Counted from the stretch's first letter, positions 16,333-24,568 are shown. The stretch is 64,000 bases of DNA from Alicyclobacillus sp. SP_1 (GCF_024706985.1 NZ_JAMCCX010000028.1:186001-250000), one strand, 5' to 3'. Numbers and translations: made by a program. Notes: a model not told the origin generated them from the letters alone.

Positions 16333-17775
16333 GTGCCATCCTATGACTGGGTGGTGAACCGGTTGCGTGCCAAACTGCATTTTCACGTGCCAACACGGCG
16401 ACAGAAGGGCGGGTTGCAGAGCCAGGAGCAAAGACGCTCTGCTCCATTCGTTCACAAGACGCTGGCGTTGCTTCTGCTCAGCGGTGGGCCGTTTGCGCTC
16501 TCCGGGTGCTACGACCGTCAGGAGTTAGAGCAGCAAGCATTCGTGACGACACTTGGTCTCGACAAAGCGCCCGACGGTCAACTTGACTGCACGTTTCGAA
16601 TTGCTGTGCCCGTCAATCCTGCGAGCGGATCGAGCAAAGAAGACTCGAAAAAAAATGGGCCCATTACGATTCACGCCCGCTCGGTCAGTGAGGCCATGTT
16701 GATGGCCAATACTTCCCTCGAGCGAACGGTTACTTTTTCTCATTTGGCAGGAATTATTTTCGGACAGAAACTGGCTGAGAGCGGGGTCGTCGATGCGCTT
16801 CGTCCGCTCGTGCGATTTCGCGAATTTCGACAGACGGTTTCCGTCAGTGTCAGCAAGGGTACAGCGCGGGACGTTATTGCCAATTTTCATCCCGTATTGG
16901 AGCAATCGGCGGGGCGCATCAATGACAGCATTGCGATTGTCGGCAAACGGACAGGTCTCTTTCCGGTTGCCTATTTGCACGATTTGACGTCCACGTTGGA
17001 AACGCCTCATGAAGGCCTCTGCACGCCGCTCTATGCGATGAATCACTATGCCAAAGCGACCGATGGCGCCGCATCCGATACCACCTCTGAGGACTCCTCA
17101 TCGTCCGGTACGCCTTCTTCGGAGGGTCAGTCAGACAAATCATCGGGACGGTCAGAGCAGTCCGGGAAGAAGCAAGACGTCACTCGCCGCGGTGCTGGAG
17201 AGATTGTGCGTAGCGGCGGAAATCCGGTGGATTTTGCCGGGGCAGCAGTTTTTCGGGGTGACCGTATGGTAGACGCATTGAATACGCGGCAGGCGCTGCT
17301 GTTTTCACTTCTGCACGGAGGATTGCAAAATGGTAAGTTTGATTTTGACGATCCGTTCAAACCCGCTGCAGACCTCGGTGTTGCTCTGCACTCCGAACGA
17401 ATGCCTACCATTCTCGTGAACTTGACCCATCCCGTGCGCATTCGGATTCGACTTCCGCTCGATGCGGATATCATCAATGTTGAGAGTGGCTACAATTTTG
17501 CGACTCCCTCTGCACAGTTGCGACTAGAGAAGAGTATGGAGAAACAGTTGAATGCCGAGGAAACAGCGCTCCTCGAGCGCTTGTTGGTTCGAGACCGCAG
17601 CGACTGCGTACCAGTGTCTAGGTACATTCGACCCAAATTTGCGACCTATCCGTCATTCGCCGCGTATCCTTGGGAAAAACAGATGCAACACGCCATCATT
17701 GATGTGCAGAGTGAGATTCATGTCCGCCGCTTTGGGACGCAGGTGGAGCCACTGCAGTCCCTGAATGGCCAGTGA
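16333..17775 (+). CDS. Ger(x)C family spore germination lipoprotein
   Basis: About 480 residues. The lipobox LSGCYDRQELEQQAF gives the lipid-carrying cysteine near residue 59 and the Ger(x)C start (CWD/YxxxElE). The fold is kept to the end (VSGYNFATPSAQ is replaced by VESGYNFATPSAQL; the last 100 residues fit the domain III region). These proteins sit on the outer face of the spore inner membrane as the C subunit of germinant receptors. Odd points: a long N-terminal extension before the signal helix (start GTG 16333 is uncertain), a Ser/Glu/Lys-rich insertion of about 40 residues near 245-290, and no A or B receptor subunit gene next to it. Confidence 0.85.
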   Translation: MPSYDWVVNRLRAKLHFHVPTRRQKGGLQSQEQRRSAPFVHKTLALLLLSGGPFALSGCYDRQELEQQAFVTTLGLDKAPDGQLDCTFRIAVPVNPASGSSKEDSKKNGPITIHARSVSEAMLMANTSLERTVTFSHLAGIIFGQKLAESGVVDALRPLVRFREFRQTVSVSVSKGTARDVIANFHPVLEQSAGRINDSIAIVGKRTGLFPVAYLHDLTSTLETPHEGLCTPLYAMNHYAKATDGAASDTTSEDSSSSGTPSSEGQSDKSSGRSEQSGKKQDVTRRGAGEIVRSGGNPVDFAGAAVFRGDRMVDALNTRQALLFSLLHGGLQNGKFDFDDPFKPAADLGVALHSERMPTILVNLTHPVRIRIRLPLDADIINVESGYNFATPSAQLRLEKSMEKQLNAEETALLERLLVRDRSDCVPVSRYIRPKFATYPSFAAYPWEKQMQHAIIDVQSEIHVRRFGTQVEPLQSLNGQ

Positions 17776-17827
17776 GTCCAGCAACGTCACTGCTGGCCCT
17801 GAGGATTTTTCAAAAGTCGGCGCCGCA

Positions 17828-18427
17828 TTACGGGAAATAGGGCCCACGAAAGGTCATCCACTCTGGAGGATAAGCCGGGGGCGGTGGCCCCTGTGGCGGC
17901 ACACCCCTTGGCGGCACACCCCTTGGCGGTATGCCCTGTGGATACGGCTCTGCAGAGGGCTGCCTCTCTGATGCAGGGTGCTGAAACATCCATTCTGGAT
18001 ACGGTGGATTGACTGGCTGCCTGGGCACTGTCGCAGGCGGTGCTGGATTCTGCGCGTTTGCCTCAAGTGAAGTGCCGCCTTCGTCAGTAGATCCGCCACT
18101 GTTGTTCATAAACGACTCCAAGAGACTCCTGGCCGCGAATGAGAAGAGCGGGGAGTCTACAAGTGGAACGAGCGGATGCAAGTCGATGCTGGCGGAGTCT
18201 CCAACGCCGCTACGCAACAGTTCTGACATCCGCAGCGTAATCCGAAGGAACTCGCTCGAACTCAGTCCAAGCGAAGAAGCCTCTTTTCGCAGACGTCGAA
18301 GGATGTCCGGAGGAAGCGGTGCAGGCTTCTGTTGGCGTCTTTTGGACGAGGGGCTCGCTTTCGATTTTCGATGCTCCGCTGGCACAGCAATCCTCCTTCC
18401 CAACAAAGATTCCACAGCCTCTAGCAC
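17828..18427 (-). CDS. hypothetical protein with helix pair and proline-rich repeat tail
   Basis: A 199-residue protein. A basic stretch (HRKSKASPSSKRRQQKPAP) leads to PPDILRRLRKEASSLGLSS and SEFLRITLRMSELL, which could be a ribbon-helix-helix-like or other small helical domain. After residue 130 it is low complexity, and the tail holds PPRGVP repeats encoded by a 15-bp tandem repeat. The start GTG 18427 overlaps the stop of the upstream reductase gene (TAGTG), suggesting coupling. A longer frame would overlap the reductase by 79 bases. Function not recognised. Confidence 0.55.
   Translation of the reverse strand: MLEAVESLLGRRIAVPAEHRKSKASPSSKRRQQKPAPLPPDILRRLRKEASSLGLSSSEFLRITLRMSELLRSGVGDSASIDLHPLVPLVDSPLFSFAARSLLESFMNNSGGSTDEGGTSLEANAQNPAPPATVPRQPVNPPYPEWMFQHPASERQPSAEPYPQGIPPRGVPPRGVPPQGPPPPAYPPEWMTFRGPYFP
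17880..17939. repeat. 15-bp tandem repeat, four copies, inside the proline-rich gene
   Basis: Copies at 17880, 17895, 17910 and 17925; the second and third are identical (GGCGGCACACCCCTT) and the outer two are variants. Being a multiple of three it expands the PPRG(V/I)P tail without frameshift. Confidence 0.85.
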
Positions 18428-19197
18428 TATGTGTACAGTCCGCCATTCGGGGACAGAATTTGCCCCGTTGTATACCCGCTCTGCGGACTTGCCAAATATA
18501 AACAAGCACTCACGACATCGGCTGTATCGCCCAATCGTCCGACTGGGATTTCGTCAGTCAATTGGGATATGTCCTGTGCATCCAAAGGACTCAGCATCTC
18601 CGTGGAGATGGCGCCTGGTGCAATTGCGTTGACGGTGACACCAGACTTCGCGACTTCTTTTGCCAGAGCTTTCGTCATGGCCAAGACAGCCCCTTTGGCT
18701 GCAGAATAGGCAACTTCCATGGAGCCCCCCGACAACCCCCAGACCGAAGACATGTTGATGATTCGTCCGTAGCCGCGCTGCATCATCGTTGGTAAAACAG
18801 CGCGCGAGCAGAGAAAGCAAGAAGTCAAATTGTGTGCGAGCACCTCTTGAAATTCTGTCGACGTCGTGTCGATAAGGAGTTTGGTGAGACCTACACCCGC
18901 GTTGTTGACGAGAATCTGTGCCCCGCCGAGTCCATCGGCTGCTTGCATCAAAGTCTGGACATCCGATTCACGAGACACGTCTGCCTCCACAGCAACGCTG
19001 GAGACGTCAAGATTGCGGCAGGCGTTGACGACCTGCTCGGCCAGGGCCGCAGATTGTCGGTAGTTGACTACCACATTGGCACCTGCCCCGGCAAGCGCGA
19101 CCGCCAATGCAGCACCTATTCCACGGGACGATCCGGTGACAATCGCAGTTTGACCCGCGAGTTCCCTCACTCGGTTGCGATGGTTGTTTATGGACAC
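18427..19197 (-). CDS. SDR reductase, YmfI-like (EF-P 5-aminopentanone reductase candidate)
   Basis: A 256-residue SDR: TGSSRGIGAALA cofactor loop, NNAG, and the catalytic Y-x3-K in SMEVAYSAAKGAVLAM. The stretch SVWGLSGGSMEV...KALAKEVAKSGVTVNAIAPGAI resembles YmfI, the reductase that finishes the 5-aminopentanol modification of elongation factor P in B. subtilis, more than FabG. FabG-like activity remains possible because ymfF/ymfH are not nearby. GTG 19197 has AAGGAG eight bases upstream; a 14-residue longer start lacks one. Confidence 0.7.
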   Translation of the reverse strand: MSINNHRNRVRELAGQTAIVTGSSRGIGAALAVALAGAGANVVVNYRQSAALAEQVVNACRNLDVSSVAVEADVSRESDVQTLMQAADGLGGAQILVNNAGVGLTKLLIDTTSTEFQEVLAHNLTSCFLCSRAVLPTMMQRGYGRIINMSSVWGLSGGSMEVAYSAAKGAVLAMTKALAKEVAKSGVTVNAIAPGAISTEMLSPLDAQDISQLTDEIPVGRLGDTADVVSACLYLASPQSGYTTGQILSPNGGLYT

Positions 19198-19381
19198 ACT
19201 GTTCGCTCCTTGGGGGTGGTTTCTCTGACACGAGAACAAAGACCAAGCGTAGCCGATGTTGTCGCTATTACAGTAGTGTATTCGAAGTGCTTGCGGTCGT
19301 CACCTGTCCGCGCTGTGGCTCGTGCGAGTCGGAAATTTTTGCGATAATAGGAGGGCTAGCCATAAGGAGGGGTTGTGTAAG

Positions 19382-19900
19382 ATGATGGAACAAAACGGTG
19401 CGGAACGGTCGTCGATTCAAAACTCCAGCGTGTTTGTCCAAGACCATTACGCGGACGACTTTGCGTGGTGCTACGGGTGCGGACGTTTGAATGAACATGG
19501 CCTCCACATTAAGACGCGCTGGAACGGCGACGAGACGCTGACCGAATACACGCCGCTCTCCGAACATATCGCCATCCCCGGGTTTACGTACGGGGGCCTG
19601 ATGGCGTCTTTGGTGGACTGTCACGGTACGGGTAGCGCGGCGCTTGCATTGCTACGCCAAGCCGGACGTGAACTTGGCGATGGTTGCCCCGTACCACGAA
19701 CCGTCACTGCCTCACTGCATGTTGATTTCCGCAAGCCGACGCCGCTCGGACCACTCATCACTGTGCAAGGGAGAATCGTGGAAGTGACGGATCGTAAAGT
19801 TACCGTGCACAGTGACGTTGTGGTCGCCGGGCAAGTCTGTGCACAAGGCGTAGTGGTGGCTGTACTTGCGCCACAAAGCATGGTAAACCGTTCAAAGTAG
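19382..19900 (+). CDS. PaaI-type hotdog thioesterase
   Basis: A 172-residue single-hotdog protein. The motif CYGCGRLNEHGLHIKTRW followed by YTPLSEHIAIPGFTYGGLMASLVDCHGTGSA is the PaaI/YiiD-like hotdog with the conserved GG-hA-hhD catalytic helix (Asp in LVDCHG). It probably hydrolyses an acyl-CoA or acyl-ACP thioester. ATG 19382 has AAGGAGG (19364-19370) at 11 bases, somewhat long; ATG 19385 is possible. It is divergent from the YmfI-like gene. Confidence 0.8.
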   Translation: MMEQNGAERSSIQNSSVFVQDHYADDFAWCYGCGRLNEHGLHIKTRWNGDETLTEYTPLSEHIAIPGFTYGGLMASLVDCHGTGSAALALLRQAGRELGDGCPVPRTVTASLHVDFRKPTPLGPLITVQGRIVEVTDRKVTVHSDVVVAGQVCAQGVVVAVLAPQSMVNRSK

Positions 19901-19926
19901 CGCAGGGAGACGGTCATCCGAGGATG

Positions 19927-19958
19927 CAGGTCAGGAAATATTTTCGGTCCCTGACCTG
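19927..19958. terminator. inverted repeat between convergent genes
   Basis: Perfect 9-bp arms CAGGTCAGG (19927-19935) and CCTGACCTG (19950-19958), 27 bases after the thioesterase stop. No clear T tract, so termination is plausible but not certain. Confidence 0.5.
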
Positions 19959-20017
19959 ACAGTCACCTTGTAGGCCGTCCATAGTGCGCTATCAGTTTCG
20001 TCTGACAGGCCTGCGAC

Positions 20018-20737
20018 TCAGCGTGGATTCGTCATCCAGAGTCCTGCGGTCTTAACAAAGACTCGGTCGGGAAGCTTCAGACAGGCAAGGACGAGTTCCG
20101 CAACATCGTCTGGCTGCATCATCCAATCCTCGTCACTTGTCTTCAACCCGGCTTTCGCCGCAAGTTCCGTATTGACCGTACTCGGAGTAAGCGCCGTTAC
20201 ACGGATATTGTGTTTGCGGACTTCTTGCATCAGAGATTCGGTCATCCCCATGATGCCAAACTTCGAAGCGGAGTAAGCGCTGGTGGTGGCGGCTCCGCGT
20301 TCTCCGGAAGTGGAACTGATGTTTACGATACTTCCATGGCCAGCCTTTATCATCGACGGCAGGACGGAGCGAGTGACATAATAAGTACCAAACAGATTGA
20401 CTCGGACAATTCGCTCCCACTCTTCGACCGGCATGTCTACCAGTGAACCGAACGTACCAATACCGGCATTGTTTACTAAAATGTCCAATGAGCCCAGATG
20501 TTCTTGAACCGCCGCGACCGCCTGCTCTACTTCTTCGCGTGCGGAGATGTCTGTTGCAATTGCTACGGTGCGGACGCCAAACTCCTCGGCGAGTTGTTTT
20601 GCCAATGGATCGATCCCGCTAGACGTTCTGGCCAACATTCCAACGTGCACGCCCTCGCTCGCGAGTAGCGTTGCTATCGCTTTGCCGATGCCGCGTCCAG
20701 CCCCAGTCACGAGGGCCGTCTGTTCTCTTAAAGCCAT
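20018..20737 (-). CDS. SDR family 3-ketoacyl reductase-like protein
   Basis: A 239-residue SDR with TGAGRGIGKAIA, NNAGIG and the catalytic YSASKFG (Y-x3-K). The close is VKTAGLWMTNP rather than the GG-hhhDGG of FabG, and the region DEDWMMQPDDVAELVLACL is typical of FabG-like reductases of the YqjQ/3-ketoacyl-ACP reductase-like group. It uses NADP(H) on an unknown carbonyl. ATG 20737 has GGAGGTG eight bases upstream. Confidence 0.8.
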   Translation of the reverse strand: MALREQTALVTGAGRGIGKAIATLLASEGVHVGMLARTSSGIDPLAKQLAEEFGVRTVAIATDISAREEVEQAVAAVQEHLGSLDILVNNAGIGTFGSLVDMPVEEWERIVRVNLFGTYYVTRSVLPSMIKAGHGSIVNISSTSGERGAATTSAYSASKFGIMGMTESLMQEVRKHNIRVTALTPSTVNTELAAKAGLKTSDEDWMMQPDDVAELVLACLKLPDRVFVKTAGLWMTNPR

Positions 20738-20791
20738 CTACTGCACCTCCAACCTCATTCTGCGCCATACTCGGGAAATTCGCAAAAAGGC

Positions 20792-20820
20792 TTGTGCATT
20801 CCTCACAATCATCTTATAAT
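20792..20820 (+). promoter_or_regulatory. promoter of the APC permease gene
   Basis: TTGTGC (20792-20797), 17 bases, then perfect TATAAT (20815-20820). An AT-rich stretch with two TGAGAT repeats follows to 20856. Confidence 0.6.
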
Positions 20821-20923
20821 TTCTGAGATTATTCAATTTTGAGATATTTTAAGTCAAAGAGCCTATGTGGGAGCTTTGCGAAGTCGATGTTAAAATCAGC
20901 GGAATCGGATGGAGTGATGGCCC

Positions 20924-22501
20924 GTGCCGAGTCAGGACCGGAAGTTGAAAAAGAATTTGTCGATGTGGGATTTGACATTGATTGGAATTGGCGCAGCGAT
21001 TGGTTCCGGGTGGCTATTTGGTGTGCAGTATGCGGCCAACGATGCCGGTCCAGCGGCCATCCTGGGATGGGCCATCGGCGCCGTGTCGTTAATCTTCATC
21101 GCACTGGTCTATGCCGAGTTGTCTGCTATGCTTCCTGCTGCGGGTGGAGTGGTGCGTTACCCGGATTATTCTCATGGCAGCATCCTCGGATTTTTGATGT
21201 CGATTGCAACCATCATCGCCTATTCCACTATTCCTCCCATCGAGGCGGAAGCAGCCGTCCAATACCTTGGCCCGAAGTCACTCTTTAACGCCAAGACTGG
21301 ACTTCCTACATTTACGGGTTGGGTCATTGAAGTGATGTTAGTCGTTGTGTTTTTTCTCATCAATTTTTATGGAGTCAAACTGTTGGCTCGCATTAACAAC
21401 GCCGTCACCATCTTTAAAGTCGCGGTTCCAGTCGTGACGGTCGTCACCTTGTTGTTCAGTGTTCACGTCTCCAACTTTACATCACATGGATTTGCACCGT
21501 ATGGGTTTCCAGGCATTCTCACAGCTGTCGCGACGTCCGGAATCATCTTTTCCATGCTCGGGTTTCGGCAAGCTGTCGATATGTCAGCCGAAGCGAAAAA
21601 TCCAGGGCGGGATGTACCTCGTTCTATTGTGTTAGAACTGTTGATTGTCGCCGTGGTCTATATCTTGGTCCAAGTGGTCTTCATAGGTGCCATTCCTCCT
21701 CATCTCTTGGCGGGGGGTTGGGCTAAATTGACGTTTCAGGGACCACTGGTTGACGTCTCTCTGTTGCTAGGACTGACCTGGTTGTCGTGGTTGATGCAAG
21801 TCTCGGCGGTTGTCTCTCCGCTCGGTGCTGGCTGGGTTTACTTTGCATCGACGGCTCGAGCCATCTTAGGTTTTTCAAACAACGGATATTTTTTTAAAGT
21901 GTTCGGCAAGGTCGATGAACGGACGGGTATACCGAGGGCGGCTATGTGGTTGACGTTGATTTTGGGCGTCATTTGGACTGGGCCATTTCCTTTGTGGAAC
22001 AAACTTGTAGCCTTTGCGTCGAGTGCCTCGGTGCTCACTTACGTGGTTGGTCCCGTCAACGCGATGGTTTTTCGTAGGCTCGCACCGGAAGCGCATCGAC
22101 CGGTTCGTCTCAGAGGACTCTCAATTATCTCTGTGATCGCCTTCATCCTTGGCAGCAACATCATCTACTGGACGGGCTGGGCCAACGTTGAACCGCTCAT
22201 CATTCTGGAGTTCATTGGACTGGTCATTTTTCTAGTTATCGCGCTGTTCGCCCCCAATTTGCGGGAGAATTTGGGCCAATCGTTCGTCTCGTCCATCTGG
22301 ATACTGGTGTTTTTGATCTTTATGTTTGTAGTGTCTTACTACGGAAGTTTCGGTGGAAAGAAGGTTCTCTCGTATCCGCTCGACATTATTGTCGTGGCAG
22401 TCGGATCTATTGTCTTCTTTTTCTGGGGCATTGCCAGCGGGCGCCGAACGAAATCTTTGGAAACGGCCATCGCAGAAGCATCCGAACCGCCTGTGCAATA
22501 A
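20924..22501 (+). CDS. APC-family amino acid permease, AspP/YveA-like
   Basis: A 525-residue integral membrane protein with about 12-13 hydrophobic segments. The first helix has GIGAAIGSGWLFG, the unwound substrate-binding motif of APC transporters. The whole layout, including VRYPDYSHG after helix 2, GFAPYGFPGI and FIGAIPPHLL, is close to the aspartate:proton symporter YveA (AspP) of B. subtilis. It imports an amino acid, likely an acidic one, with protons. GTG 20924 with GGAG upstream. It is 158 bases before the carboxylase operon with a separate promoter between. Confidence 0.85.
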   Translation: MPSQDRKLKKNLSMWDLTLIGIGAAIGSGWLFGVQYAANDAGPAAILGWAIGAVSLIFIALVYAELSAMLPAAGGVVRYPDYSHGSILGFLMSIATIIAYSTIPPIEAEAAVQYLGPKSLFNAKTGLPTFTGWVIEVMLVVVFFLINFYGVKLLARINNAVTIFKVAVPVVTVVTLLFSVHVSNFTSHGFAPYGFPGILTAVATSGIIFSMLGFRQAVDMSAEAKNPGRDVPRSIVLELLIVAVVYILVQVVFIGAIPPHLLAGGWAKLTFQGPLVDVSLLLGLTWLSWLMQVSAVVSPLGAGWVYFASTARAILGFSNNGYFFKVFGKVDERTGIPRAAMWLTLILGVIWTGPFPLWNKLVAFASSASVLTYVVGPVNAMVFRRLAPEAHRPVRLRGLSIISVIAFILGSNIIYWTGWANVEPLIILEFIGLVIFLVIALFAPNLRENLGQSFVSSIWILVFLIFMFVVSYYGSFGGKKVLSYPLDIIVVAVGSIVFFFWGIASGRRTKSLETAIAEASEPPVQ

Positions 22502-22545
22502 GGGTAACGGATTGTCGCCGAGTGCTAAGGTCGGGCCAATAAAGA

Positions 22546-22551
22546 TAGAAT
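22546..22551 (+). promoter_or_regulatory. -10 hexamer candidate for the carboxylase operon
   Basis: TAGAAT at 22546-22551; the -35 region is poor (TGCTAA at 22523). A start near 22558 would place the hairpin at 22571 at the very 5' end of the transcript. Confidence 0.4.
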
Positions 22552-22570
22552 ACTCTCACAAATGACAGAC

Positions 22571-22654
22571 TTCCTTCCTCCTTTGCAAACCTTTTGGCAA
22601 CCTGATACGCTAGAACCGATCTGGGTTTTCAGGGGTTTGCAAGGTGGGAGGGAG
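22571..22654 (+). promoter_or_regulatory. long leader hairpin that buries the ribosome binding site
   Basis: Arm 22571-22591 can pair with 22634-22654 over 21 positions with one mismatch and several G-U pairs; the core TTGCAAACC/GGTTTGCAA is perfect. Inside, CCTGA (22601-22605) pairs with TCAGG (22629-22633), stacked directly on the outer stem, and AACC (22614-22617) with GGTT (22624-22627). The 3' arm contains GGGAGGGAG, the Shine-Dalgarno of the TTG start at 22660. No U tract follows, so it is not an intrinsic terminator. Confidence 0.65.
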
Positions 22655-22659
22655 AGAGT

Positions 22660-24012
22660 TTGGTTCGGAAATTGTTCATCGCGAATCGCGGCGAGATTGC
22701 CTGTCGCATTCAGCGGACCTGCAAGCGTCTTGGTATTCCGACAGTGGCTGCATACTCGGATGCAGACAAAGACGCCTTGTTTGTTCAGCAGGCAGATGAG
22801 AGCGTACATATTGGTCCGCCGCCCGTCTCCGCCAGTTACTTGAATATCGAAGCCATCGTCGCAGGGGCTGTCAAAACGGGAGCCGATGCGATTCATCCAG
22901 GCTATGGTCTCCTCAGTGAGAATGCGGACTTCGCAGAGGCAGTTCGAGCGGCGGGTCTTGTGTTTGTGGGGCCGCCCGTTGAGGCAATGAGGGCGATGGC
23001 CAACAAAGTGGAAGCGCGCCAACGGATGCAGGCAGCAGGTTTGCCGATTGTACCGGGATCGACCGGAGGAGTGGATTCTCCAGAAGATGCGGTGCTGGTG
23101 GCGAACCGCATTGGTTACCCCATCATGTTGAAAGCGTCGAGTGGCGGTGGCGGCATTGGCATGCAGATTGTCCGTTCGGACGACGAATTGAAGAAAGCGT
23201 TTGCAGGGAACAGCGCTAGGGCGAAGTCCTACTTTGGGGATGGCCAACTGTTTCTAGAGAAGTACGTCGAGCACCCGCATCATGTGGAAATTCAAGTGTT
23301 TTTCGATCAAATGGGCAATGGTATTTATCTCGGCGACCGGGAGTGCTCGATTCAACGTCGCCATCAAAAAGTGGTGGAAGAAGCACCTAGTCCGTTTGTC
23401 CCGACTTCGCTCATGGAGACCATGGGCGAAGCGGCAGTTCGAGCTGCCGCGAGCATTGGTTACGTTGGAGCGGGGACTTTTGAATTTCTTGTCGATGCCA
23501 ATCTGTCATACTACTTTCTTGAGATGAACACGCGCCTTCAGGTCGAGCATCCGGTGACGGAGCAAATTGCCGGAGTCGACCTCGTGGAGTGGCAACTCGC
23601 GATTGCGAGCGGCCAGGCGTTGCCCATGCGTCAGTCGGAAGTTCAGTTGAATGGGCACAGCATTGAAGTGCGGCTTTATGCGGAAGACCCCATTCGCGGT
23701 TTGCCCTCCCCAGGGACACTGACGCGGCTCGATTTGCCAAAGGACCCGGCGGTTCGTTTGGAGATGGGCTATCGGGCGTCAGATGTGGTCACTCCATTTT
23801 ACGATCCGCTCCTCGGCAAGCTTGTTGTTACGGCAGAAACGCGGGAAGGGGCCGTTCAATTGTTGCAAAAGGCTCTGGCCCAGTGTCGAGTGGAAGGGAT
23901 TAAGACGAATTTGCCGAGACTCGTGGACATTGCGAAAGATCCGCGCTTTTTGGAAGGTGTTACTACGACGGATTTTTTGGAAACGATGACCTTGAACGAC
24001 TCGGTTCGTTGA
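22660..24012 (+). CDS. acyl-CoA carboxylase biotin carboxylase subunit (YngH/AccC-like)
   Basis: A 450-residue ATP-grasp enzyme. It has the N-terminal FIANRGEIACRI, the glycine-rich KASSGGGGIGMQ loop, the ExxH/HVEIQ segment and RDCSxQRR-type motif (here GDRECSIQRRHQK), and EMNTRLQVEHPVTE. It carboxylates biotin on the carrier protein encoded next. The operon order (biotin carboxylase, short carrier, HMG-CoA lyase, enoyl hydratase, carboxyltransferase) equals yngH-yngHB-yngG-yngF-yngE of B. subtilis, so this is an acyl-CoA carboxylase for leucine-type breakdown, not the fatty acid AccC. TTG 22660 with GGGAGGGAG upstream, sequestered in a hairpin. Confidence 0.9.
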   Translation: MVRKLFIANRGEIACRIQRTCKRLGIPTVAAYSDADKDALFVQQADESVHIGPPPVSASYLNIEAIVAGAVKTGADAIHPGYGLLSENADFAEAVRAAGLVFVGPPVEAMRAMANKVEARQRMQAAGLPIVPGSTGGVDSPEDAVLVANRIGYPIMLKASSGGGGIGMQIVRSDDELKKAFAGNSARAKSYFGDGQLFLEKYVEHPHHVEIQVFFDQMGNGIYLGDRECSIQRRHQKVVEEAPSPFVPTSLMETMGEAAVRAAASIGYVGAGTFEFLVDANLSYYFLEMNTRLQVEHPVTEQIAGVDLVEWQLAIASGQALPMRQSEVQLNGHSIEVRLYAEDPIRGLPSPGTLTRLDLPKDPAVRLEMGYRASDVVTPFYDPLLGKLVVTAETREGAVQLLQKALAQCRVEGIKTNLPRLVDIAKDPRFLEGVTTTDFLETMTLNDSVR

Positions 24013-24055
24013 CTTTGTGATTTTCCAAGCAAACGATGGGCGCATGTCGGAATTT

Positions 24056-24194
24056 ATGAATGTAGGAACGAAGGGCTTATGACTGTAGCAACGAAGGACT
24101 TATGACTGTAGGAACGAAGGGCTTATGACTGTAGCAACGAAGGACTTATGACTGTAGGAATGAAGGGCTTTTGACTGTAGGAACGAAGGAATGA
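24056..24194 (+). repeat. 23-bp tandem repeat array forming six overlapping mini-ORFs
   Basis: Units begin at 24061, 24084, 24107, 24130, 24153 and 24176 (last partial), consensus TGTAGSAACGAAGGRCTTATGAC. Each unit holds a start and the previous stop fused as ATGA. Mini-ORFs start at 24056, 24079, 24102, 24125, 24148 (ATG) and 24171 (TTG); they encode peptides such as MNVGTKGL, MTVATKDL and MTVGTKE. The last stop overlaps ATG 24191, which opens the frame of the biotin carrier gene. GAAGG precedes each start at short spacing. Confidence 0.9.
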
Positions 24195-24265
24195 CACGCA
24201 CTTTCTTCGCAAGCCACATCGCTTGCGAGGACCGCGCTACGAAGATGAGAAGGGATGACGAAACG

Positions 24266-24478
24266 ATGAGTGATGTGCGCGCAAGTATGGCGGGAACTGT
24301 ATTTCAAGTGCTGGTGGCAGTCGGAGACTCGGTGCAGGCTGGACAAGATGTGGTGGTCTTGGAGTCGATGAAAATGGAGGTTCCTGTGACATCGGAAAGT
24401 TCCGGGACGGTTCGGGAGGTTCGTATTGCTGTCGGAGACTTTGTCAATGAAGAGGATGTCTTGGTCGTTTTAGACTGA
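24266..24478 (+). CDS. biotin carboxyl carrier protein, short type (YngHB-like)
   Basis: A 70-residue biotin/lipoyl attachment domain: AGTVFQVLVAVGDSVQAGQ, the biotinylation motif ESMKMEVPV (modified lysine) and VGDFVNEEDVLVVL. It shuttles carboxyl groups between the biotin carboxylase and the carboxyltransferase. Start choice is open: ATG 24266 gives the family's usual length but its AGAAGGG lies 12 bases away; ATG 24191 gives 95 residues and is coupled to the mini-ORF chain; ATG 24245 is a third option. The last codons are duplicated after the stop as a 27-bp array. Confidence 0.85.
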   Translation: MSDVRASMAGTVFQVLVAVGDSVQAGQDVVVLESMKMEVPVTSESSGTVREVRIAVGDFVNEEDVLVVLD

Positions 24479-24568
24479 AGTTTCTTCTTGGTCGTTTTGG
24501 ACTGAAGTTTCTTCTTGGTCGTTTTAGACTGAAGTTTCTTCTTGGTCGTTTTAGACTGAAGTTTCTTC
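24461..24568. repeat. 27-bp tandem repeat, four copies, spanning the carrier gene stop
   Basis: Copies at 24461, 24488, 24515 and 24542, identical but for one base in the second. The first copy encodes the last residues LVVLD and the stop of the biotin carrier gene; the other three lie after the stop. Each copy contains GAAG-TTT-CTTC, a small dyad. Confidence 0.92.

Noticed and set aside
22571-22660. T-box or known riboswitch before the carboxylase operon
   Set aside because: No T-box sequence (GGTGGNACCGCG) and no terminator; the structure is a plain long hairpin.
24056-24194. CRISPR array
   Set aside because: The repeats are adjacent with no unique spacers, and no cas genes are present.
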